A DNA stretch of 64,000 bases from Lutraria lutraria. Its lineage: Eukaryota; Mollusca; Bivalvia; Venerida; Mactridae. The notes under the pieces are model-generated. The model did not search any database and was not told where the DNA came from. It was given only the letters and a program-made list of their open reading frames with translations. How positions within the stretch are numbered: position 1 is the stretch's first letter; each line of letters opens with the position of its first letter. The stretch lies in the NCBI GenBank assembly GCA_964023205.1, contig OZ026837.1, forward strand, positions 14,733,479 to 14,797,478, in the 5' to 3' direction. Made by a program: the position numbers and the translations under genes. Below, piece by piece: positions 25,115-37,788 of this stretch.

Positions 25115-27151
25115 CTATTTTTGTAAAATAAATTGTTCTATAAACTCATTCTGTTCACTTTCTTCTTTCTGTAAGTTTTCATACTGTATTCGCAATCTGA
25201 AATATTAAAAATAACACTTGCAAATAATCCCTGATAATCGCATAAAAACTCAATGCCATAGTCTTTTTTATAATTGGGTTTTAGATGTTACAGTATACAG
25301 GTCACATTACATGATCAGTCTTGACAGCAATACTTGAAATAAAATTGTTTATTAACCATGAACAAAAAAAGATTAGGGAGGGAGATTTCACTAAGGATTA
25401 TGCTGTACAGTAAACAGCAATTAGCATGCCTTAAGTTATAAAGACTGGTCTTGACCTTACGGTTTCTTGTACACCGCAAAACTTAATTTCTTGGCAAATA
25501 GATTTCATCAATTAATAAGAACCAGTCAACACAATGAAAAATATTATTTACTGTTATTGCAAAAAACTAAATACTTTAAAAGTAACAGTTTTACCATATC
25601 AAAGTCATATTTACCAGACATATATACATGTCCTACTCACCTTTCAAGCTGCATTTTTCTTTCAGCTATTAATGCTTGTAGTTGTTGTTGTTGAGCTTCT
25701 CTCTGTTTTGCGATGGATTTCAATAAATTTCTGGAGCCAATTGCCTGCAAAATTGAAACAAAGGATGTGACTAATATCTGTTTGTCTGGTGTACTTTATA
25801 GTCTAACATGATAAAACAAGAGTGCCAGATCGCCAAATACGCCTGTCAAAATTCATTTTTCAAAACGTCAAGGGGCATAACTCAGAAGTGCCTGGGCCTA
25901 TTGGTTATCGAACTTGACCAAGATTTCATGGCCATAAACATTTCCTTCAAGTTTAGTGAGGATCCGAATAAAACTGTTTGAATTACAGAGCTGACACTGT
26001 TATGGACACCGCCCACCCGCCAAGGGTGTTCCCATAATACCACCCGTTTTTTCAAACAGGCATATAAAAAGCAATCCTAAGCATTTGAACAAATTAAAGC
26101 CATGATTTTTTTAAGTGATTGACAAATGTGCATCTGAAACCAGTTCAGTTTAATTAATAAGATTACAAATACAATAATCAACACAGTTAACATAGTTAAC
26201 CTGCCTACAACACTCACAAGAAGGGTTGGCAGTACCCAGAGATAGATACTTGTTTAATAATTTAAATGAATGAATTTAACACAAAAATGATTGTGTTTTA
26301 CCACAAAATCATACAACTTTCTCTGCCAATTGTTTTATTATTAATAATTAATTACCTTCATCTTTTCCTTCTCTACTTCTTTTGAGACATTGTCAACTAC
26401 TTCAATAAAGGTACCAACAATCTTTTGGAAATCTCCAATTTCTGAAAATTAAGTAAAACACTGGAAACACCTATATGCATACATGTCTATATACAAACAT
26501 GTATATAAATAACTTACATACAAGGGTTATGAAGGCGAAATCATTAGAGACCTTTAGAATTCAGTATCACTAAAAAATTCACTGAAAGAGAACTGAACTC
26601 AAAATTGTAACATTAGTGTGCACTGTGAAGAATGTATTTTTAAGTATTTTACAAGTGTATCGAACTAGCATTGAAGTACCAGTTCTAGAACTTTCTAATA
26701 TAATCAACCCGGCCAATGTGATTGAATAAACATATATTTAAATTTTAATAGGGAGGTACAAACATTTTTTTTTTTATAACAAATAAAAAGAAACATAACA
26801 CTGAAAATGGAATTTGTGAACTTCAACATGTATCTGTTTGACAGATTATAATTTGTGTTCATTATAACAGATTTCTACAAGAACACTTGACGTACATATA
26901 ACGAAAGCGAAAAAAAGGTGTAATATCATATTCAAGAAAGCTCGTTGCTAATCAAAACAACCCATCTCCTGTTATTATTTTGATGTTCTACAATTAATGA
27001 AACAAGGGTCAATGTGAAACTTACTGTCAACAAAATCTTTACATTCTTCTTTTAATTCTGACGTCTGAGTTTGCACTTCTGGTTCAAGAACTCTGATTTT
27101 ATTCAGCTCATCAAAATGCAAGCCAGCTCTCGACAACGCTTCGTCGGCCAT
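25115..27151 (-). CDS. IFT20: Intraflagellar transport protein 20 (IFT20), four exons
   Basis: Exons 27025-27151, 26356-26441, 25641-25744 and 25115-25196 join to 132 residues, exactly the human length. The N-terminus contains [18 protein letters not shown] and then [11 protein letters not shown]. The middle has [17 protein letters not shown] and EKEKMK, followed by [19 protein letters not shown]. The end is [10 protein letters not shown]. Nearly the whole chain is predicted coiled coil. IFT20 is an IFT-B subunit that also sits at the Golgi and helps send membrane cargo to the cilium. The chosen start gives MADEAL, aligned with the vertebrate start; an in-frame Met 17 codons upstream (27202) is not conserved. 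It is head to head with CENPM. Confidence 0.97.
25815..26072 (+). repeat. Dispersed repeat in IFT20 intron
   Basis: The block from AACAAGAGTGCCAGATCGCC to TTCAAACAGGCAT has the GC content and phrase structure of a decayed mobile repeat (GGGGCATAACTCAGAAGTGCC, GAACTTGACCAAGATTTCATGG) and ends with an internal copy of CACCCGCCAAGGGTG. No second full copy is present here, so family assignment is not possible from the window alone. Confidence 0.45.
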
Positions 27152-27445
27152 TTTTCTTAGGAATGTGAATCTGTGGTAGTGAATAGTTGTTCGCCCTTTC
27201 ATCCATCCAACTATTTAAAACTTCTGGCGGTCTGTCGGGAAACATTTGAGTGGAAATGTGATCCAATAATTTTCTTCATTGAAAATATTTTGTTTAAAAT
27301 TTGCAAAATGACCTAACAAAAGACAAATAAAACGTATAAGAAATATAAGACTTAGACGAGAACGATATATTCATATTGAATATATTTTACCAAACCGAAA
27401 AGAATTGGCGGGAAATTTTGACAGTTAAATTCGTAAACACTAATA
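27152..27445. promoter_or_regulatory. Bidirectional promoter IFT20/CENPM with an E2F consensus
   Basis: The two start codons are 294 bp apart. TTGGCGGGAAA at 27405-27415 contains TTTCCCGC on the opposite strand, a perfect match to the E2F consensus TTTSSCGC, 30 bp upstream of the CENPM ATG. This is fitting for a gene needed in S/G2/M. I see no convincing RFX X-box for the ciliary gene. The element's function is inferred from motif and position only. Confidence 0.6.
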
Positions 27446-30400
27446 ATGGACAGTTCACAACCAAATCCTGTTCATGTTCTGGTGAGATCTTTTGTATTTA
27501 CCTATTCATGTATCTTTAAACACTTTTAATACGATTATTTTTATTGAAATAATTGCTGTTTATTTAATGAAGCCTATCATTTCCTAATCCAGTTCATGGA
27601 CAGGCTCGGATTTCTCTGTAAGAATTCAGATTTTCGGCTAATCTCACATATTTCTATTGGTTAATAAATCCCCAATTAATTTCAGCAGGTATTGATTCTG
27701 GTCAGAATACTGGTGGAGTTGGATTATAAGAAAAAGACATTAATAATATAAGTCCTCGACCCTAGTTTGTTCAGAACTTAAATTGTACTTTTTTCGAAAA
27801 TTGTCAATCCTCTGCGTGCATCGTGAAGTGGCGTCCATATTCTATTTAGATGAGATCTCTCTCACCATCACTATGTCAATTCACGGAATTAACAAAAGTT
27901 ATTACTTCCGTTGTCAATTGCAACCAAACTTAGCTTTAATGATGATCCTTGAGTGATCCTCTTTTAAACTAATTTACTGAGATCAAAGGTGTAAAAAAAA
28001 TTGAAATTAAATTTCATTTCAAACTCTTGTTACCATGGCAACCAATAGGATCAGAAAAACAATGCCTGGAGCTTAGATATTTGGTGTGTAGCATTAATTG
28101 TCTTACAGATCTATACCATGTATGTTTAAATTATATGGCACTATTACTAACAAAACATTTTAACAATGACTTGATCCTTTATTTGTTCTAAGTCTCTCAC
28201 TGTCATGATAATATTCATTATCAGGTCTTTTATCTCTTCACTAACAATTCTGACATGCACTTATCCTGCCTATAACACTCGGAAGAGGGGTTGGCAGTAT
28301 TCAGAGATAGATAGGGTAAAAATTGACCCCAAGGCCAGGGGTCACTTGTTTACATAGGCTCATATTGGAAAATATTGAAAATCCGCGACCACCTGCTTGC
28401 AGGCAGGGCCCTAGCTGCACTCTAGGGGAAGGGGCCCTCAGGTATGGAATTTTGCGTCATTTTGAGGAAAAAGAGCTGTATTTAAATATATTACATACAT
28501 TAATATACAATTAATCAAAGGTTAATAACTTAATATCAACCATTTAATAACAATAAAAAAAATAATAATAGAATCTAATTATATTTTTTTTAGGGGAATT
28601 TTTATCAAAAATAGGTGTAAAAAGTAGGCCTATATTATTCTATAAAAAACCTGAGCCCTGACTCGGACATTGTGTTGTCTGTACTTTATTTTTAGAATAT
28701 ATTTTCAGGTTGTTGGATCAGAAGGAAGTGGTAAACATATTATATCTACCTGTCTGACATTCATGGGGAGATCTGTCAATATAAAAGTGTAAGAAAACTA
28801 AAATTCTACTTTGAATTAGATTCTTAAGCTTAATTGTTGTATTTTTATATTAACATTAAAACATACGAAAACTTTTTTGGAAATATGTATTTGTGGAAAC
28901 ACGTTGGCTATCTATAGGTCCTCCGACCAAAATCATGATTCATGGGAGTGGCGCTAGGGCAATTGCCATCCCAATATTTTTGCAAAAAAAGGAATTTGGG
29001 CAAAATTTCACTTGAGGAAGGGCGACACACAACGTATACCTTTAGATGATATACAGTAATACTTAGAATCCAGCACAACAACCTCTCCAGTGTTTTTCTC
29101 TTTTCATTGGTAAGAAGCCTTAGTCTGTTGATTTTGGGAAGAATTAGCTGGTGTAAGTTTGGATTTTTTGGGAAAACTGCATGATTTTAAAGAAATGTTC
29201 AATTGGGAAGAGGCCTTTAATAGACCTCTGTTATAGAAGGTGATAAAACACTGCAGTCTCTGACCAGAACTTCAATAGACAGGGAAAAAGTCCAGTTTAA
29301 AAAGGGTTTTACTGTCAGAAAAAAACATACAGTTTCTATGGAAGATTTTGAATGAAAAAATGTAAGTACCAATAAATTTGTGGTGTTTTCTAAATTGAAG
29401 GAGTCTTGGTTTAAGTGATATATAAAATGTTTTTACCCTGATTCTGTTCTATTTTCATTGGCTGTTTTCAGTCTGACATCTTCTGGATTACCTCTACCTG
29501 AAGATTGTAACTGTACCTTGGATGATGTGCAGTTTATATGTTTTATGGTGAATACATCCAGCAAGGACAGGTGAGCAATATTTCATGTCAAATAGGGATC
29601 TTAGTTTGATTTCTTAGGTACCGTTTCCAAAAATTGGGATGGGGCCTTAGCCGTGCAAATTTTTACCAATTTTGGAGAAGGTTAGACAACTGAGTTAGAA
29701 AAGCATTTTATTTTCGTGAATTTCTTTCCCCAAATTGAAAAAAGAGCCTTTTTTCTATTGGGAAGTCACCAAATTTTGGCCTCTGCTATAAAAGGAACAA
29801 AGGCTCTGAGACATATAAGTTTTAACCATTATAATACTGGAACTGAAACTGCAAAGCTTTCACCACCAGGATAGAGTCAGACCAGCTAGCCTGTACCCAT
29901 GCAATCTGACCCGACTCTTTACTGTTGGGCCTCTAATTTCTGAATTTTAATTGCGATATCCCTTAAAGGATAGAGGATTGTCCATTCTGGGTGTTTTTCA
30001 GGTTGAAGGTTAATAGTTTTCAATCCTTGTTTGAATTAGGAGAGTTTGTACTCACTTTGTAATGATGTTGATTCAGTATTTTACCTCAACAAACTTATGT
30101 TTTCTTTCGATGGTTGTATCAAAGGGCATAGGAATTATTCACTGTATTTATGATTAAATTACATAGACAGAATGTGTCTGTATATTGAATGATTGACATT
30201 TTATTATCTTGATTAATAATAATTATTATATATTATATTTTTAGATTATATTTTACTCTCTGAAGCATAATTACACATACAGTCATACCTGTGAACAAAG
30301 GCCACTCTTGGGAAAGACATTACATGGCCTATATTGACAGATTTCCTTTATTTGGAGGTCATTTCAAAAGAATGACTTAAGTTTAATATTTTTTTCAAAG

Positions 30401-31416
30401 AATGGCCTATATTCACAGGGTGGCCTTTATTCAGAGTTAGCTGCTAACACAGGTTTGACTGTAGTTTGACATATTTTAAACTGGTTCTATTTATGTAAAT
30501 AAGTGGTTCCAATCTATTATATGTATATTTCTCACTAATATTTCAGTATAAATGTGTTAACTGACTGCCTAGGAAAAGCTGATGTCTCATTTTATGTTGG
30601 AAAATCCGCAATTGTTGCAAACACAAAAGGTAATATTTTGGTGAATTTTTGGTTACTTAAAATTGCATTATAAAATCAGTTACATATGTTTGGATGAATT
30701 ACATGACCAGTGTACTGTCACTTTGGAAGTTGAAGCATGGGAATGCAGCTTATATTCTTCAAACTTGACCTGTATTTTATCGTCTTCATGATATATACAA
30801 AACCAATCCATGAAATATTTCTTATTATTCGGAAACCAAAATTTGAATGCGTGGAAGGATGTACAGGGGTTACACTTTATGCCTGTCTGCCATTTCGAAT
30901 GGCGGGGCGTGAATATAGTGTCTTTAGACTAAACCTGCTTCATGTTTATGGTATTTTTTTCTAAATTTTAGAACACAAAATGGAGGATGGTGAAGTTTGC
31001 AGTCAGTTGAACAGTTTGTCTACAACATATGATACACAGTTACTTTATGTTAATACTGAGGTAGGCAGAAATATTTTGTGTGTTGAAAATTTTATAATTT
31101 ATTTAATGCCAGTTAATTACTGAAACAAATTGATATACATTACCTTAGCATGTGTATAAACTCGACCCAACCAAGGAAGCCAACTTGTTTAATCTATCAC
31201 TATGAGCATTATTTATACAAATATTTTGTATTATCTTTACAGGATGAGACAGAAAAGATGGAGTTGTGTAGGAAACTAATGCGTAAAATTGAAATTTTGA
31301 TAGGATTAAAAACCAATGTATTTCCAACATTGTTTGACTGTGTGCAAGTACCAAACTCATTGTCAAACCCTTCTCTACTTAGTACTTTAGCAACACCGGC
31401 CCAGAATGTGTCTTGA
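27446..31416 (+). CDS. CENPM: Centromere protein M (CENP-M), six exons
   Basis: Exons 27446-27481, 28709-28788, 29472-29570, 30547-30629, 30972-31060 and 31243-31416 join to 186 residues; human CENP-M has 180. Similarity runs along the length: GLPLPEDC, a hydrophobic strand FICFMVNTSSKDS, then LGKADVSFYVGKSAIVA, TQLLYVNTE and the leucine-rich C-terminus. CENP-M is a small-GTPase-like fold without nucleotide binding in vertebrates. It holds together CENP-H/I/K in the inner kinetochore. Unlike human CENP-M, residues 15-22 read GSEGSGKH, one residue short of a Walker A motif (His in place of Ser/Thr). I see no NKxD. It shares a promoter with IFT20. AATAAA near 32244 is a candidate poly(A) signal. 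Confidence 0.9.
30278..30463. repeat. MITE, TACAGTCAAACCTGTG family (copy 2)
   Basis: It has ends ATACAGTCATACCTGTG and CACAGGTTTGACTGTA, with internal GGCCTATATTGACAG and GTGGCCTTTATTCAGAG. It lies in an intron of CENPM. Confidence 0.8.
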
Positions 31417-31770
31417 AAATGAACAGTAATATCGTAAAACTGAGAAAGTTAAGTCATGTTATGTACAAGTGTTTGTACTTGTTCTCAGAAGAAAGAATGC
31501 ATTTTTAAGATTTCATAATGCAGCTTTTTCATTGGTCGAATTTGATATTACAGCAGCCACCAACTGACATGGATTATTTATAACAAAATACCTCAGAATA
31601 ATGGCCAAATATTATTACTGCATGGCTACATTCTGTCTTTTCCAATAATGTCTGTTACTTACAGGTACTAATTAATGACTCAGTTCTAGGCTGAGCCTTT
31701 TACTCTGATGGCTTCATCAGGCAATTGTCTAATGGTATAATTATGTGATCATGTACAGATACGATACACA

Positions 31771-31998
31771 CCTTCTTGGTTGAGTTGATAAGGTCGCTGA
31801 CTTCAAATCACTGTAATCTCTCACTGATAGAGGGTTGTGGGTTTGAGCCCAGCTATCGACCATGTCATAATAAGTGAGAAAGTAGGCAGTTGCGTACGGA
31901 GGATGGGAGTCTAGTACTGGTTCTTCTCCGGAATGATGGTTAGGTGAACTGTCCGCCTTATATGACTGTTGAAAAGGGGCGTAAAACTCAAACAAGCG
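31771..31998 (+). repeat. tRNA-derived SINE (family A)
   Basis: The head has an A-box-like TTGGTTGAGTTGATAAGGT and a B box GGGTTTGAGCCC. The body GAGAAAGTAGGCAGTTGCG, then AGTCTAGTACTGGTTCT, is shared with 43019-43257 and, reversed, with 11112-11320. It ends in GGGGCGTAAAACTCAAACAA. It lies in the CENPM 3' region. Confidence 0.85.
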
Positions 31999-32598
31999 GA
32001 TACAACGCATTGGAGGGAACAGATTGCAATGCTCAGCTTTTTACAAAATCTTCAAGTGATATGCATTTTCAGAATTAGTATTAAATCTTAGTAATTTTGA
32101 AAATTTTAGAATACATTAAAAAAAACTGTTAGCGTGGTGACAGGTTATAAATATTATGTAATATATAATAATCTGTAATGAGCAAGATTGTATTGGTTGT
32201 AAATGTTACTAGTACTTAAATACTGATTTATTGTTACATGAAATAAAATGTAAATAGAAAGCTATACTATGGTCTTGTTTTTTCTTTCAGCAAAAAATAT
32301 CACTGTGCTACACTAACTTGCATCTGTTTCAGAAATTATATCTTATTACGGAACTGACTCAAGAGTGTTACAATGTTAAGTCATTTATTTGTATTTGGAA
32401 AAACAAAACAGCCACTAGGTAATTACATAGTATACTTGAGTCTGAAGTGACCATGTGAAGTAGAAGGATTGAATTCTTTATTGTGAATATTGCTGGAATA
32501 GTTTCAAGTATTCAGGAAAGAATAGTTCGAAGTAATACATATAATTCTTTCAGTACTTATACTGCACAAAAGCAGAACAATTTTACACTGGTATAATA

Positions 32599-32778
32599 TA
32601 CAGTCAAATCTGTGATAGCGGCCTTCTCCACAATAAAGGCCACCTTTTGAATAAAGGCAATTCTTTTAAAAACTGTCATTGATTACTTAGACCATAACAA
32701 CCTCTGAATAAAGGCCACTTGCCAATAAAGGTCACATATCTTTCCCAAGCAAGGCCTTTGTTCACAAGTTTAACTGTA
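32599..32778. repeat. MITE, TACAGTCAAACCTGTG family (copy 3)
   Basis: It has ends TACAGTCAAATCTGTG and CACAAGTTTAACTGTA. The + strand carries four AATAAA hexamers inside about 110 bp (in AATAAAGGCCACC, GAATAAAGGCAATT, GAATAAAGGCCACTT and CAATAAAGGTCAC). It lies 1.2 kb downstream of the CENPM stop. Confidence 0.85.
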
Positions 32779-33169
32779 TCAAACTTGAGAAATAATGACC
32801 TCTTATGAGAATCATAAGGTATGTGCCCAGCCCTTGCTATGCATGATCATGCAAATTACTGCTGTTTATTTTTTTTATTTCATTCAAATCTTTTCACTTA
32901 TCTTCATTTCTTTATCTTGTATTCACAAATTAGAAGCAAAACATTTCTTAATGTTTATGCAAGAAAAGACAGTATCTGCATCATTTTTACCACCAGTGTA
33001 GTTTCTCATTCTTTCATACATCAGTATAGCATAAAATTTACTCTCCACTTGCTGTCACATAAAACAAGATAAAATTGTTACGAATAGTTTAATTAGTTGC
33101 ATTACAACAACAGGCTAAATTACAAAATGTGGTATGATTAATACAAAATACTAAACAATAACATTAAAC

Positions 33170-33350
33170 AAGAGTACCGCAAGCAGTGCTAAAGCTCATC
33201 TGTTCACCGACTCAGTGAGATCTATCCACATATGAAGTTTCAGGTTGCTACCTCGCATAGTTACTGAGTTATGAGCTACATTAAAATATATGCGCTGACA
33301 CAGTAATCACAATAGCTTGACTTTCTTCGAAAACAGCCGAGCTAAAAATA
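33170..33350 (-). repeat. Dispersed repeat, AGCTC family (copy 2, reversed)
   Basis: On the minus strand it reads TTTTAGCTCGGCTGTTTTCG, then AAGTCAAGCTATTGTGATTA, and onward in the same order as 22455-22640. Confidence 0.75.
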
Positions 33351-34249
33351 ATCATATTTAATAATAATATAAATCTACAACACTGTTGAATCCACCATAC
33401 TGAAGTCACTTTGATCAATACAAATTTGTGCGAACCATTATTTTTATCTTAAGTAATAAAACTTAATGTTATTTTCGAAATATATTAATAATCTTAGGCC
33501 ATTCTTAAAAAATTGTTGGTTTGTAGTTAAATGACTTGACTCATACAAAACTATCTGGACCCAAAAAATATTTTAGTGATTAGACAAATAAAAAAAGATT
33601 TCCCTTACAATACAAGCATATAATATTCACAAGAAAAAAAATCCTACTCACCGTTAAAAATTGGCTCAGGTAACTACAACCAACATTTACTAAAGAAAGG
33701 CCTTATCTGGGAAACATTGTAAACCAGACTTCAACTGGTCCAGTAAAGACCTAGTTTAAGCGGTTCCCCTGACAATACACAGAAAGGTCCCAATCAAAGT
33801 TGACTCCATCAGCAGACAGTAGACTTGGTTAATTTATACAGTACAAGATTCCAAACAGCTTTGGGTTCAACAAAGCTGCATAATGGCAACTCAAATGGCT
33901 AATAAGCAAAAAGCTTACTTAGGATCATGAAAACCCCCGAAAACCAGATTCCCAGAATTCTCTGAAAATTGTCCCATTATTTGCGGAAGTTATAAAAAAG
34001 TTCTCTGAAAAACGGAATTCACAGAAAACCAGACTTTTGGTCCAGTCCGAAAGGGGTCCAGTTTTCAGGGGTTTTACTGTAATTCTAAAACTCATCATTA
34101 AACAATTATTGATAAAATCTGCAGAACCATTTTTTCATTTCTTACACTCTTTATAAATCTACTGCCTCACTGAGGAAAACATTGACTGATGAAAATCTAC
34201 AGGCGATTATAAAATATCAATGTTCTGTAATGTTCTCTAATGCTTAAAA

Positions 34250-34432
34250 ACATGTTTGTTTCTGGTTATCGTACCAACCCTAATTCCCCCCCTCCCCCCA
34301 ACAAGGCCCAATGAATGGAAAATCCACTTTTTCATTTCTTTACCTTTCTTCAAGGTTTCAAGAGCAATAAAAAAAAAACCAAACTACCAACCCTATTTCA
34401 AATTAGCATGTAACCAGAAACATACATTTTAG
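34250..34432. repeat. Dispersed repeat, GGTTAC-ended family (copy 2)
   Basis: The ends GTTTCTGGTTATCGTACC and GCATGTAACCAGAAAC are inverted copies of each other, and the interior ACCTTTCTTCAAGG...CAAGAGCAATAAAA matches the neighbouring copy at 34876. Confidence 0.7.
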
Positions 34433-34875
34433 GCCTAATTTCTATGACATAAAAAACTACAAAGCATTAATATGCACAGTATTGTTTAACACAGTCGAAA
34501 ATTACAATGATATGGCTCCAGCAGATTATACATGTACAAACCAATACAGGCTTATGGTTTATTTTAGAATACAATGTACATGTATTTTAGTTTGGCACAA
34601 AGTCAATAAAAGATAATAGCACAATTAATGATTTATCTAATATGTTCAACCATTCATCGTTGCACAAAATATTACCATTGTCATGTGCAATTAGTTACAT
34701 CTAACTTGTCAGAGTAATAAGAAATTTAATCGGTAAGAACAATGGAATTTAATTATTCGTGCCAGCATATACTCCAAGACTGGTTTGAACCACAGATATT
34801 GCACATACAATATATATAATCAAGATAAGTATGTGTCATTATGATTGTGAATTATATAACTACTTAGACTTAAAA

Positions 34876-35070
34876 AAACTGTTCGGTTCTGGTTACCAGA
34901 CCCAACCTAAAATTTTCCCAACAAACCCTAGACTTTTTATCAGGCCCAAGGAACAGCATGCCCACTTTCTCACATTATTCACCTTTCCACATGCTTTCAA
35001 GAGCAAAAAAATGGGAAAAAAGCTGCTACCTGCCTATCCTATCTTTAATAAAAATGTAACCAGAAACAAA
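34876..35070. repeat. Dispersed repeat, GGTTAC-ended family (copy 3)
   Basis: The ends TTCTGGTTACCAGACCC and ATGTAACCAGAAACAAAC are inverted. The interior CACCTTTCCACATGCTTTCA-AGAGCAAAAAA matches copies at 14040 and 34250. It accounts for the open frame seen at 34831-35193. Confidence 0.7.
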
Positions 35071-35224
35071 CAATTTTTTTATGCCTTTTATGAAGCTACA
35101 ACATCAGCACAAAGAAAACAAATCAGGGTTTTTGTTATACCACAAATATGGCAATGTTCCTGCAGTGGAAGATTAAAGTTAACCAGTTTATAAGTGATAG
35201 AAAAAAAAGATTGACAGCTTCCTC

Positions 35225-35310
35225 ATGTGTGAAATTTGTCTGATCACAGTGGGATTTGAACTCAAAGCAGTGTGGGGCTCATGGTTACTAGTTCGAGACC
35301 TTAACCTTTT
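35225..35310 (-). repeat. tRNA-like SINE fragment
   Basis: On the minus strand it contains GGTTAAGGTCTCGAACTAGT and a B-box-like GAGTTCAAATCCC about 40 bases later, so it is tRNA-derived. The 3' body is not clearly shared with another copy here. Confidence 0.45.
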
Positions 35311-35800
35311 ACTAACAGTGGGCCCTTACAACTGAAACATTAAACCAAAAATCCTTCCAAGAATGAATCAGACATTTGACTAAAAACAGTTACCGTCTCA
35401 AAAATGCGTCTTATAGTTGAGCATATACGGTACTTGGTCTTTATATAGACAGAGCTATAACCTTAAATTATTGTATAGGTACAAGGATTTCAACCATTGA
35501 TAATTTATAAGAAGAATAATGTAGGTTAAAAAAACACAGAAAATAAAAAACCTACTATAATGTATACAGCACTGTACAAGGATTAACAATGAATATAAAA
35601 CTGACAACATTGACTAAATGTATGTATTGCAGTAACTTGGGGCAAGTTTTATCAAAAGCCACACTGCAGCAGAAATTATAGTTCATTTGATCATTTTCAT
35701 TTACAAGAAAAAAAAATCTTAAAGAATCAATCTTGATTGTACATGTATCTGCTTTCTTCTTACATAAAGGTACCCGTAAAAAAACATTTTAATTCAGACA

Positions 35801-35967
35801 TACGGTCAAACTTGTGAATAAAGGCCACCCTTGGGAAATACAAAATGTGGCCTTTATTGACAGGTGGCCTGTATTCAGAAGTCATTTTGTGCAAAAAAAT
35901 GAATGACAGTTTTTATTCACAGAGTGGCCTTTATTCAGAGGACGCTGTAAACACAGGATTGTCTGTA
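35801..35967. repeat. MITE, TACAGTCAAACCTGTG family (copy 4)
   Basis: It has ends TACGGTCAAACTTGTG and CACAGGATTGTCTGTA, with internal GAATAAAGGCCACCC and GTGGCCTTTATTCAGAGG. It lies between CENPM and NUDT9. Confidence 0.8.
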
Positions 35968-36922
35968 TGTCTAATTCTCAAAGGTGTTTAAGTAACATGT
36001 ACAGAAATATGTAGCAATTTTTTCCATTAATTACTATCAAGTTAAGTGATTGTTAAGTGGATATCTCATTTATTACACAAAAACGAGAACAATACCGACG
36101 CATGGTCAGCATACATGACAATCACAATGTTTATCAAAATCGTTTAGATTTTAAATATGTAGGAATTATTTCATTTGGATATCTCGGTTATCTTACGAAC
36201 AAAAGAACAATACCAATTAAAGTTCAATATAGATGATTAAGTATCAAACGTGTTGAGATTTTATCTGTTATCAGTATGTGACCATTGATAAAACTTGCCT
36301 TTATCTGGAGGACAATTAAGCGGCAAATGATGGCGTACAAAACTCATATAAAATGACTAACCTTTGAAGTAAACAATAAGCATGCAGTGTACTTTTCCCT
36401 GATCATAAATACATAACAATATCAACTAAGGTACAATACATTCAGGCAGGATTTCAAAGAATGCCATTATTGCTACAGATAAGGAAATAAACATTTATAC
36501 ACACATGAAAGAAAAAGACGTAAGGAAACATCTAGAAAGGCTGTTCGCATGATTTGTTGTAAAATAGTCCACAAATCTTAAATAATACTTTACCATGGTT
36601 AATCAGGTAATTCTACCCAGGGGCAAAGTAGAAATTTAAAAACATGATAAGATAATATGGTGAAGCTTTGATTGTATGTAAAATGAGAAATAAACAACAA
36701 ATTAGTAAACAAATAACATTATAACAATACAATTCCCAGTAAGTTAAGACATAAAAATAAAACAGTCAATATAAAGGCTAGCATTTTCTATGTAGCAAGC
36801 TTTGTTACTTTTCTTTGAACTTGTGGCTTTGATATGATCTCAAATTAACTTTCACCATCTCAAATAGTACATAATTATTTGCATCTTCGTGAATATTGTA
36901 CAAAGTAAATAAAGACTAAAAA

Positions 36923-37068
36923 GGTAAAGGTTTTGTTTATTATAGTGTCACCCCTATTGAAGGGGACAGCCAAGTTGGCTTTAAGACTATCATCTGAATC
37001 CCTTCTCTTTTTGTCTGGTACCAGGCTGAGATTGGCTTACAGAAACAATTATTTAACTGGCTGGCAGT
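36923..37068 (-). repeat. Truncated SINE (family C)
   Basis: The segment from GGTTTTGTTTATTATAGTGT through CACCCCTATTGAAGGGG and GCCAAGTTGGCTT matches the 3' body of the full copy at 47721-47993. The tRNA-like head is missing, as is usual for a 5'-truncated SINE on the minus strand. Confidence 0.75.
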
Positions 37069-37788
37069 TCTTATTATTATTGTTTCAGCAACAAAGAGTA
37101 CAAAATAAACAAATATTTCAGACTGAAAACAATTATTATAACTATTTTATATGATATATGCATTATAACTACTAAAATATATCACAATTTTATACAGGTG
37201 GAATAAGCATGTTTTTTTATATGCAGTGAACGCTGACAAATCTTAGAAAGGAAAGTACAGGCCTACAATAGTTCACACAAAATGTTTTTAGTTAAGTTTT
37301 ATATACATACGATTTGCATGGAAACAAATAATAGATGTAATTTATAGCTCCTAAGCCTAGCATTGATAAAATATCTATATTTATCTATATCAGATTTATT
37401 TAATACCTTTTTTAAACTTATAATCTCAAATTAAGCATATTGCTTGTAACATGTTTAATTGCCAATAAAATCTAATTTACTATGATTTTATAATACAATG
37501 AATGTAGAGAAAGAATGTCATTCATATTGGATGAAAATTAAACAGTAAATTGAATCACAGAAAAGTTCCCAAAGCATGGAAAAGTTTCCCCAAATAAAGA
37601 AAAGATATCTTAACACAGAAAAATAACACTTAAAACAGGAATGTATAAATTTCAGCAGATTCTTTTTTTAATTAAAGTCCAGTCTTATATCTTGAAATCA
37701 CAATAAAGAGAAAATAAGACTCTTAATAACTTCTAATACACTATAATAAAGTCACAATCTAGTAATATAAGTCCTAATGTTCTTAAGT

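Larger units (their letters stand above)
31417..37788. other. Convergent intergenic region between CENPM and NUDT9
   Basis: About 6.4 kb without a supported exon. It holds the CENPM 3' untranslated region, a family A SINE (31771-31998), two MITE copies (32599-32778 and 35801-35967), a reversed AGCTC-family repeat (33170-33350), two GGTTAC-family repeats (34250-34432 and 34876-35070), a tRNA-like SINE piece (35225-35310) and a truncated family C SINE (36923-37068). The NUDT9 3' untranslated region lies at the right end. Confidence 0.6.

Noticed and set aside
27152..27202. Upstream in-frame Met for IFT20 adding 17 residues
   Set aside because: The extra residues are not like any IFT20, while Met27151 gives the exact 132-residue length of the vertebrate protein.
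28930..29320. Further dispersed repeats in CENPM introns (also 14690-14950 and 29600-29800)
   Set aside because: Phrases such as GGGAAGAGGCCTTT and AAAGGGTTTTACTGT recur, but the copies are too diverged to set borders by eye.
34831..35193. 120-codon + strand frame
   Set aside because: It is accounted for by a copy of the GGTTAC-ended dispersed repeat.
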